Shown here in pieces: positions 9,801 to 13,757 of a DNA stretch of 20,048 bases. The stretch is from Phallusia fumigata. Taxonomy: Eukaryota > Chordata > Ascidiacea > Phlebobranchia > Ascidiidae. Under the pieces are notes generated by a model. That model was not told the DNA's origin. It made no database searches and was given only the letters and a program-made list of their open reading frames with translations. Every line of letters begins with the position of its first letter. Positions within the stretch are counted from its first letter, which is position 1. The stretch covers positions 59,861-79,908 of the forward strand of contig QXVZ01007112.1 in NCBI GenBank assembly GCA_008931825.1, in the 5' to 3' direction. The position numbers and the translations under genes were made by a program.

Positions 9801-11870
9801 TATGGGTTCTAATCTTGTCTTTGTCTCTCATGCTGTGATGCAACAACAGTCATATTAGGTCGATAGAGGAGGAGGTAAAGATGTGGTGAAGGGGCCCATT
9901 CGGTGACTCGCAAACCTGTTGAATTTGCTTTAAGTAACATGGTTTGGTTTTGTTTTTATGTAGATCCTGTTCACCTTCTTCACCCAGTGGGTCATGCATG
10001 TTTATATGGTTCAACAAAGTCAAGGCAAGTGGCTATTGGAAAGTTTAAAGGTAAGAATTTTAGTTCATCCATTATTATGGGTACCCTTCCTAAAGGGGGC
10101 ACATATTGTTTTCACTCTGTTTGTTTTTTCCTTTTTCTCCCCTGCTGCTTGTCCATGCACTTTTGACATGAAATGTTTGATGGAGGGGGGGGGGGGGGGG
10201 GCAGCTGGTAGATATGGTCAAGGCGGTGTTACATGAGGTTAGTTTAACCCCATAGCCCCAGTGGTTACCTCGCTAACCCCCAAAGGGTAAACGTTTTTAA
10301 CATGCAGTTTAGTGTGGACTACATACACAATTTGATAGTAACACAGATCTGCCTTACTATGCCAGACAGTTAACATGGCAGTTATCTGATTCTGCTTTTG
10401 AAAAGGAAACCAATAGCATACAGCATGAATTTTGGGAGTTAAAATGGGTAATATTAATACTCATTTTTTTAAACAATGTCCAAACTTGGTGTAACTTGGA
10501 CAGTTTGTAGAACATGTCATTGTGGTGCACTGATTGCTTTGTTTATAGCTATAGCCTGGACATGTTTTCAGAAAAATGCACAATGCAGAACTTTGCATGT
10601 GTGGGGACCCGTGCGATTCTGCCAGCAGAAACAATCATGTCATAAATAGCGCAAGTAACTATAAGACCCAATTTGAAACAATGTGAGGAATATTTCCTCT
10701 TTTAATATCAGGTAATATTGTATAGAATGTCTCTATATGGTAAGCCACCCTTCTAGTTTCCTTTTGTCTTTTCATGACGGAATATTTTTGATTTTTCATA
10801 TTTTTCGACAAGTACATTCAGTTTTGTCTAGGGTATATGGTTCTGCTATAAATTTGTTTTACTTTTGTGCCTTGTAAATTTGTAACTTTAGTAAATGTTA
10901 GACTGAGCCATCAGGTTTGACCAATTAAACAAAGCATTTGAATGTGTACATTGTAATGTCAAAACTCCCACCCAAATAAAGAATTCTTTCTATCGAGTAG
11001 AACTTTGATAAAGAAGGGTGGAAATCCCACAATTACTTTTGCCAGAGTTTCATCGCCTCTAAACTTCATCACATTGAATTTTTGTACTAAACAAAGTGAT
11101 GATCCTTTTCAATAATCCCTGCAAGTTTCATGAAAAACTACCGTCTTTTGGGGTCCAAAATGGGGTGACAAAGTTAAAAGCAGGTGCACTTATATTAACA
11201 CTCCTATGACAGGCCTAAACGAACTGCTTGGATTTTATCAATGGTACCAGTTGTTTTAAAAGAATATTTTTTTGAGTCCAAGGCTATAAGATCTGTGTGT
11301 TGGTAAAATGTATTTTTTGTATACCCATACCCCACTTCTATAGATTGTAGCTAAATGTTAAGAGTAAATTGCATAAAATTTGGACAACTAATAATGCAGT
11401 TGCGTGGCCTATGTTTTGTTTTCAATGTTACCCATTAATTGAATGCTACGAACATTTGCAAAAGCATTAGCAGAGCTTAAGTTAACACACAATTAGGTGT
11501 GGAAAATTTATGATTTTTATACAACTTTTTATTCCCGTTTGGCAACAATTAAGTGTTTTCAACCTGTTTCCTAATGTAATTCAAATTCCAACATACATCC
11601 TGTATTTATGTTGGCTTAAACTATTATGCTTTTTCAGAAATAAGTTTAAAACTTGGATCAAGAAGACTGCAGATTGTTGAGAAAACAGCTTTACCAATTT
11701 TGTGGAATCTACTTTCATTGTATCAAGGTGCAAGTGCAATTCAGTTAAAAAGAGAAATCGAACAACTGACCCAGACATATTTTGACCTGTTTGGTAGTAG
11801 TTTGTTAGAATTGGCGGAAGCAAAAGGTATCAGGAACATTCAAACTGTTGTAGAAGCTAACTGGAGATAG
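676..11870 (+). CDS. TOGARAM1: TOGARAM/crescerin-family TOG-domain protein, 3' part of the gene (8 exons)
   Basis: CDS = join(676..815, 1440..1560, 2303..2467, 6135..6296, 8369..8500, 8668..8878, 9964..10050, 11638..11870). The lengths sum to 1251 bases, giving 416 codons and a TAG stop, and every junction keeps the frame with GT/AG sites. Residues 1-142 (window numbering) look like the last HEAT repeats of a TOG domain, with motifs such as FMKEEIDKAL, AIRKTTA, VEKIGAGKTL and QEVRYYGR. Residues 143-196 are a Ser- and Arg/Lys-rich linker. Residues 197-416 form a C-terminal TOG domain (KLNSVALEAIPKIV, VEKTALPILWNLL). This layout is the C-terminus of TOGARAM1/2 (FAM179; worm CHE-12), which binds tubulin in the cilium and regulates axonemal microtubules. 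The N-terminal TOG domains lie upstream of the window. Paralogue 1 versus 2 cannot be settled from this part. Family assignment rests on remembered family features, not a search. Confidence 0.85.
816..1439 (+). other. Intron between exons a and b, no recognised element
   Basis: This is 624 bp of T-rich sequence. I see no repeat module, RNA gene or coding potential beyond the splice sites. Confidence 0.6.
1440..1560 (+). CDS. TOGARAM1: TOGARAM-like exon b (TOG domain)
   Basis: The acceptor is GTTATACAG and the donor is GTGCAT, which has a legal GT but a weak consensus. The exon encodes HKNKAIRKTTAYFCFVVV followed by EKIGAGKTLNGIKDATEKLL. This is the helix pair of a TOG-domain HEAT repeat, and it joins in frame on both sides. 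Confidence 0.85.
1804..2024 (+). repeat. 110-bp exact direct repeat across N1914 (probable assembly artefact)
   Basis: Bases 1804-1913 are identical by eye to 1915-2024, and the only base between them is the N. This is the pattern of two contigs whose overlapping ends were joined without merging. It lies in an intron and does not touch an exon. Confidence 0.85.
2303..2467 (+). CDS. TOGARAM1: TOGARAM-like exon c (end of TOG domain)
   Basis: The acceptor TTTTACTTTTAG is good and the donor is a consensus GTAAGT. There are 55 full codons in phase 0. The exon encodes VASFIVDSTQEVRYYGR, then a helix with LMTHADFAQCLDKFL and KTAQDIKECAQSIQHR. The RYYGR motif followed by a short acidic/aromatic helix is typical of the last HEAT repeat of a TOGARAM TOG domain. 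Confidence 0.88.
2605..2735 (+). repeat. Repeat family A, tail module
   Basis: It contains GACATGTGTCCAGAAAAATG, TGTGGGGACCTATTC and TGCAGAAACAATCATG. It aligns by eye with 10556-10690, 8086-8215, 7093-7210 and 498-605. This copy lies just upstream of a head module in the same orientation. Confidence 0.65.
2750..3115 (+). repeat. Repeat family A, head module with hairpin
   Basis: It starts with TATGGTCCCCTTCCACGAAG, in which TCCCCTT pairs with AAGGGGA as a small hairpin. It continues through a long T/C-rich tract, GTCCCCACGTTTTTGTC, GAAGTTGTGGACTGTCAAC and CACCCACAGGCCCCTAAAAT. The same order of motifs is seen at 9011-9185, 7525-7780 and, with the head missing, at 3118-3330 and 4010-4230. 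Confidence 0.65.
3026..3075 (+). repeat. 24-bp tandem duplication
   Basis: The unit TTGGATAGCTGGTACAATGT plus ATTT occurs twice in a row inside the family A copy, with a period of 24 bases and no differences that I see. Confidence 0.85.
3116..3330 (+). repeat. Repeat family A, second part (headless copy)
   Basis: GTTGTGCACTGACAACATTT, CACCCACAGGCCCC, AGTAAGTCACCTAGAAGTTT and a GTTGATACAATG motif repeat the second half of the neighbouring copy at about 2917-3115. The two form a diverged tandem pair. Confidence 0.6.
3555..3750 (+). repeat. Repeat family B, copy 1
   Basis: TCAAGCGGCGC near the start, AGCTCAGCTGTT then TATTACATCACTG in the middle, and AACCGAAATGCGTCTGCTT at the end recur in the same order at 9191-9353. 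It is non-coding and of unknown type. Confidence 0.6.
4010..4230 (+). repeat. Repeat family A, second part (diverged)
   Basis: Motifs such as GAGAGTCATACTGATTTCTT, GTGTACTGAAAATTTTGACC and ATTTTAAAAACTGCTACATA follow the same order as in the copies at 9105-9185 and 7625-7730. The open frame through it has no protein-like pattern. Confidence 0.5.
4725..4760 (+). repeat. Repeat family A, head fragment
   Basis: TATTGGTTTCCCTCCATGAAGG and GAACACATATT match the hairpin head of the family. The copy ends where the repeated block at 4759 begins. Confidence 0.45.
4759..5203 (+). repeat. 222-bp exact direct repeat across N4981 (probable assembly artefact)
   Basis: Bases 4759-4980 equal 4982-5203 by eye, separated only by one N. 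As at 1914, an unmerged contig overlap is the simplest reading. The open frame on the minus strand that includes the N is a product of this join. Confidence 0.85.
5204..5569 (+). other. Part of the intron between exons c and d, no recognised element
   Basis: I see no exon, RNA gene or clear family A module here. A weak resemblance between 5310-5380 and 4870-4920 (GATAGTTTGTAGTCC against GAGAGTTTGTCCCAC) may be an old repeat. Confidence 0.4.
5570..5700 (+). repeat. Repeat family A, middle module
   Basis: TTGGCATGAAAATTAGTGGG, CAGCTTGCAGACATGGTCAT and TTTGACCACATAGCCC correspond to TTGACATGAAATG, CAGCTGGTAGATATGGTCAA and TTTAACCCCATAGCCCC at 10163-10260. Confidence 0.5.
5845..6030 (+). repeat. 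Repeat family A, middle module
   Basis: TTTGGCCCTATATCCTAGCA, GTTACTCTGTTAGCCCC and ACATGCCATTGTGGTGTATA match motifs at 8030-8060, 10245-10290 and 10513-10535. Confidence 0.5.
6135..6296 (+). CDS. TOGARAM1: TOGARAM-like exon d (basic Ser-rich linker)
   Basis: The acceptor is TTTTTGTATTGTAG and the donor is GTACAT. There are 54 codons in phase 0. The encoded stretch is low-complexity: GLGSSSSVGARKHPG early, and PPRRKTRSQKRNFTDL at the end. It is probably disordered and joins the two TOG domains. Basic linkers of this kind often add microtubule affinity; that role is inference. Confidence 0.8.
6320..6375 (+). mobile_element. Possible solitary hAT terminus
   Basis: TAGTGATGCACCGAATCG followed by GGACTAAAACCGAATG resembles the TAGGGATGCACCGA-type ends of many hAT elements. 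I do not find the matching inverted end within the intron, so the element is truncated or the likeness is chance. Confidence 0.35.
6845..7215 (+). repeat. Repeat family A, internally deleted head followed by tail module
   Basis: The head ATTATGGGTCCCCTTCC at 6861 jumps to ATCGAAGTTGTACACTGACA, missing the T-rich part. The tail module follows at 7093 (TTGACATGTATCTAAAAAAA, TAGAAACAATTATG). Confidence 0.55.
7216..7524 (+). other. Part of the intron between exons d and e, no recognised element
   Basis: AT-rich sequence with no exon, RNA gene or assigned repeat visible. Confidence 0.5.
7525..7780 (+). repeat. Repeat family A, head and second part
   Basis: ATGAATCCCCTTTCACGAAG, TGAATTGTGCACTGACAACT, TTTACCCTTAGGTAGATCC and TTTTAAAAACTGCTGTAATG follow the family order. 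Confidence 0.55.
7915..8225 (+). repeat. Repeat family A, head stub, middle and tail modules
   Basis: A head stub (GACCCCTTTCATGGGGG) is followed by CCCCAGCTGTTACTCCAC and AACCCCC, and then the tail module (TTGACATGTGTCTGTCGAAA, CTGCCAGCAGAAA). This copy shows that the middle and tail belong to one longer unit. Confidence 0.55.
8369..8500 (+). CDS. TOGARAM1: TOGARAM-like exon e (start of C-terminal TOG domain)
   Basis: The acceptor is CTCTATTATTGCAG and the donor is GTATGA. There are 44 codons in phase 0. The exon encodes the first HEAT repeat of the last TOG domain: DQEQVKILCQELNDGSSEER, then KKGVISLLAKSEENP and LIGENITK. The pattern of a short helix, an EER/KKG turn, then helix and an N-P loop suits a TOG HEAT repeat. 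Confidence 0.85.
8668..8878 (+). CDS. TOGARAM1: TOGARAM-like exon f (C-terminal TOG domain core)
   Basis: The donor is GTAATT at 8879 and the exon ends in phase 1. It encodes IMDAYGTLLATANTKLNSVA, LEAIPKIVLIFGDRLKESVG and KLLPDIFKLLQSKP. The N-x-K-L/V-N-x-x-A-L-E pattern is a hallmark of the TOGARAM C-terminal TOG domain. The acceptor used must be TTTAAAAG, ending at 8667. The earlier CAG ending at 8649 would add an in-frame TAA. Confidence 0.88.
9011..9185 (+). repeat. Repeat family A, head and second part
   Basis: TTATGGGTCCTTTTCCACGA, a T/C-rich tract, TTGTTCCCACATTTCG, AGAGTCATTTAAATTTC and GAAGTTGTGCACTCAAAACT align with 2755-2945. It runs directly into family B at 9191. Confidence 0.6.
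9191..9353 (+). repeat. Repeat family B, copy 2
   Basis: TCAAGCGGCGCTACTC, CCAGCTGTTGATATTACACC and AACCGAAATGCGTTTGCTT match 3560-3744 in the same order and orientation. Contact with family A at its left edge suggests both may be parts of one element. Confidence 0.6.
9354..9751 (+). other. Part of the intron between exons f and g, no recognised element
   Basis: No coding pattern, RNA gene or repeat match is seen. The minus-strand open frame at 9520-9711 has no family I recognise. Confidence 0.5.
9752..9825 (+). repeat. tRNA-Leu/Ser-like SINE head or tRNA pseudogene
   Basis: GCCAAGATGGCCGAGTTGTT resembles the start and A box of class II tRNAs (Leu type). Some 40 bases on, GGGTTCTAATCTTG resembles a B box (GGTTCRANYCY), with one clear mismatch. 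The T stem and 3' acceptor pair poorly, so it is not a working tRNA. The unstructured sequence that follows makes a SINE head likely. Confidence 0.5.
9964..10050 (+). CDS. TOGARAM1: TOGARAM-like exon g (C-terminal TOG domain)
   Basis: The acceptor is TTTTTATGTAG and the donor is GTAAGA. The length is 87 bases, with phase 1 on both sides. The exon encodes DPVHLLHPVGHACLYGSTKS and RQVAIGKFK. This matches the loop and helix between HEAT repeats in the last TOG domain of the family, where a K/R-rich 'GSTKSRQVAI' segment precedes the final helices. Confidence 0.8.
10065..10330 (+). repeat. Repeat family A, head and middle modules
   Basis: ATTATGGGTACCCTTCCTAA and GGGGGCACATATTG form the head, followed by TTTGACATGAAATG, CATAGCCCCAGTGGTTACC and GCTAACCCCCAAAGGG. 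It starts 15 bases after the donor of exon g. Confidence 0.55.
10185..10201 (+). repeat. Run of 17 G
   Basis: An uninterrupted G homopolymer within the family A copy. It could form a G-quadruplex, and its length is error-prone in any assembly. Confidence 0.9.
10480..10720 (+). repeat. Repeat family A, middle and tail modules
   Basis: ACATGTCATTGTGGTGCACT links to the tail GGACATGTTTTCAGAAAAAT, TGTGGGGACCCGTGCG and CAGCAGAAACAATCATGTC. It is the best match to the copy at 2605-2735. Confidence 0.6.
10721..11637 (+). other. Rest of the last TOGARAM intron, no recognised element
   Basis: About 900 bp with no coding pattern, RNA gene or assigned repeat. It ends in the T-rich acceptor tract of the terminal exon. 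Confidence 0.5.
11638..11870 (+). CDS. TOGARAM1: TOGARAM-like terminal exon with stop codon
   Basis: The acceptor is GCTTTTTCAG and the stop is TAG at 11868-11870. The exon encodes LGSRRLQIVEKTALPILWNL and then the final helices, ending in TVVEANWR. The phrase 'VEKTALPILWNLL' corresponds to the 'EQKVLPVLWHLL' helix near the end of TOGARAM proteins. The C-terminus therefore appears complete and of normal length for the family. Confidence 0.88.
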
Positions 11871-12242
11871 AAAATGAAATCATGCAAAGCTCTTTTTGAT
11901 CAAATTTTGCTAAAGGTGCAATCACTTTTCCTTGGCTTTGTGTTCTAAAATAAACTTTGAATGCAAAGTCTTTAGCATTGCATGTCACAAAACAAGTTAT
12001 TCCAATCTATTTGCTTGTTGTCAACCATGTTTTTAACAATCAGTCTTGTCTGATGTGATTTTAAATTTGGAAATTTTTTTTATTACTTGGTGGAGAAACT
12101 GGATGTCCAGGATGTGTTATGTGTTATAGATTTATTTGTTGTTGTTTTTTATTGAGTGTTTCTTCCCTGTTCCTACTGCATGTTGTAATGATATTTTTCA
12201 ATGTGAATTTTATTGAATCTTCACACTGTGCCAATCAATAAA
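11871..12242 (+). terminator. TOGARAM-like 3' UTR with two poly(A) signals
   Basis: AATAAA occurs at 11949-11954 (79 bases after the stop) and again at 12237-12242, just after a T-rich stretch and a TGTG motif. Either could direct cleavage. Using both would give short and long 3' UTRs. cDNA evidence is needed to say which is used. Confidence 0.6.
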
Positions 12243-13242
12243 CTATTTCATACATATTAAATATGTTTTACCTTTTCCTGATAGTGGCAAAAGTAAAAAT
12301 TCAAAATGGCATCAAAATACAGAATGCGTAATCTCTTTGTTTTTCATTGTATTTCACCACGCTAAAGTCGTAGGTGGAGGTAAGGCATAGATTTTGTCAT
12401 ACTTTTTCTATCAATAATGATATTTCACCTGATGAGAGAACAACTAGATGCGCAGTTGGCAAATACATCTGACAACAGCAACATAACGTTCCTAAAACTT
12501 CTTTCACAAAGCGAAATAAACTGAACATATCTAAGGTGGGAATTGGGATTTTTTAAGTTGTTCAAAATGTGTATTGCGCAGTAACAAAGGCTAGCGACTG
12601 TATCGATAAAGTTTTGCGTGCCAGTCCGGTAGTGCGTAGACGCAATTTTAAAGTAGTGCGTCTCCATCTTCCATTGTACATACGTATTGGCAGCTATATC
12701 GGAAAACTCCGAGTTTCTGATTTAATTTTTGATTTTAAAAAAGAGTGTGCAACATGCAATGGTGACTCAACAAAACTGTGACAGTGGGTAGAAAACTATT
12801 TTCCTGTCTTTTGTTTCTTGTCATACACTGCTGTAAATGTCTTTAAAAGTGAGGAGAGTCACATAGCCTTTAGTTCAGGCGTCTAAACTAACAGTTCACA
12901 GCAGTGGTATTACTAGCCTATATAGAGGAATAACTAAACAAGCGCCAATAACGGCCTTACCATTCTTACACCATTCTTACTGTTAAGTTGTTCAATACCC
13001 TTCAATAACCATAAAAAAATGTTGGTCAACTATTATGAAGAGTCTGGAATTTTTTTCATTTAAAAAAATATTTTCACTTACCCCTTTACCACGTGTGTTA
13101 CTTTTACACCCAAATCATTCTTTTGTAAACCTACGAATCGCAAACAGTTCAGAAAGAACAAATTTAGAATAATTAAGACGTTTTTGACAAAATCAGTTTC
13201 TAGCAAAAACATATGACCGGTGTGTACAATTCTTTACAATTT
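12243..13242. other. Spacer between convergent genes, nothing recognised
   Basis: About 1 kb between the TOGARAM 3' end and the presumed claudin 3' end. The short open frames at 12425-12781 on both strands have no known motif. No family A copy is seen here. Confidence 0.5.
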
Positions 13243-13622
13243 TTTATTTGCAAAACAGATTAGGTACTACGCTAGTGGTGAGTAAAACATTTTGGACAGA
13301 AATACAGAAGTAAGGTCATGCAACAGTAAAATTTCAAACTTTGCGTCTGTTTTGGAAAGTAACAGTCTCGTGTCTTATAGCCCTACATATTTCGAACATC
13401 AGTGGTAAAACAGTTTTGCCTCCTTGTGGGCAGGCTGGAAAAGGTTTTTACAAACCTGTGAAAGGTTTGTTAATGTTGGCACACTTGGGTAGACCATTTT
13501 TACACCGATGTGTCACATGACAATTTTTTTATAAATGTTAATTTTCACGTAAAACAAGCAATAAAAAGACTTTCCCCCGGCATGCAAGGTACGTTTGCAC
13601 CCAAAAACATGGAATGTTTGGT
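13243..13622 (-). terminator. Claudin 3' UTR with candidate poly(A) signal
   Basis: AATAAA on the minus strand (TTTATT at 13243-13248 on +) lies about 375 bases after the claudin stop. It is the first such signal in the right orientation that I see. The terminator assignment is inference from position. Confidence 0.4.
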
Positions 13623-13757
13623 TTAAATATACTCCGCCGCTGCAGGTTTGGGCTTGGGAGGATTGTATGCATAATGACGCCCTTGATCATGGTCGTCAGA
13701 TTTCCACGATGAGCAACACAGTACAAGACCAGCTATGATGCTTATTGCCATTGAGAT
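13623..13757 (-). CDS. CLDN: Claudin exon 5 (TM4, cytoplasmic tail, stop)
   Basis: The acceptor is CATTTTAG. The exon encodes ISMAISIIAGLVLCCSSW, then a charged, proline-rich tail (YNPPKPKPAAAEYI) and TAA at 13625-13623. The CC pair after TM4 and the hydrophobic last residue after Tyr are typical. The terminal residue is Ile where most claudins have Val. Confidence 0.9.
   Translation of the reverse strand: MSMAISIIAGLVLCCSSWKSDDHDQGRHYAYNPPKPKPAAAEYI

Noticed and set aside
9752..9825. Functional tRNA gene
   Set aside because: The T stem and acceptor pair poorly and the B box has a key mismatch.
12425..12781. Open frames of 70 and 80 codons on opposite strands
   Set aside because: They overlap each other and lack any known motif or splice support.
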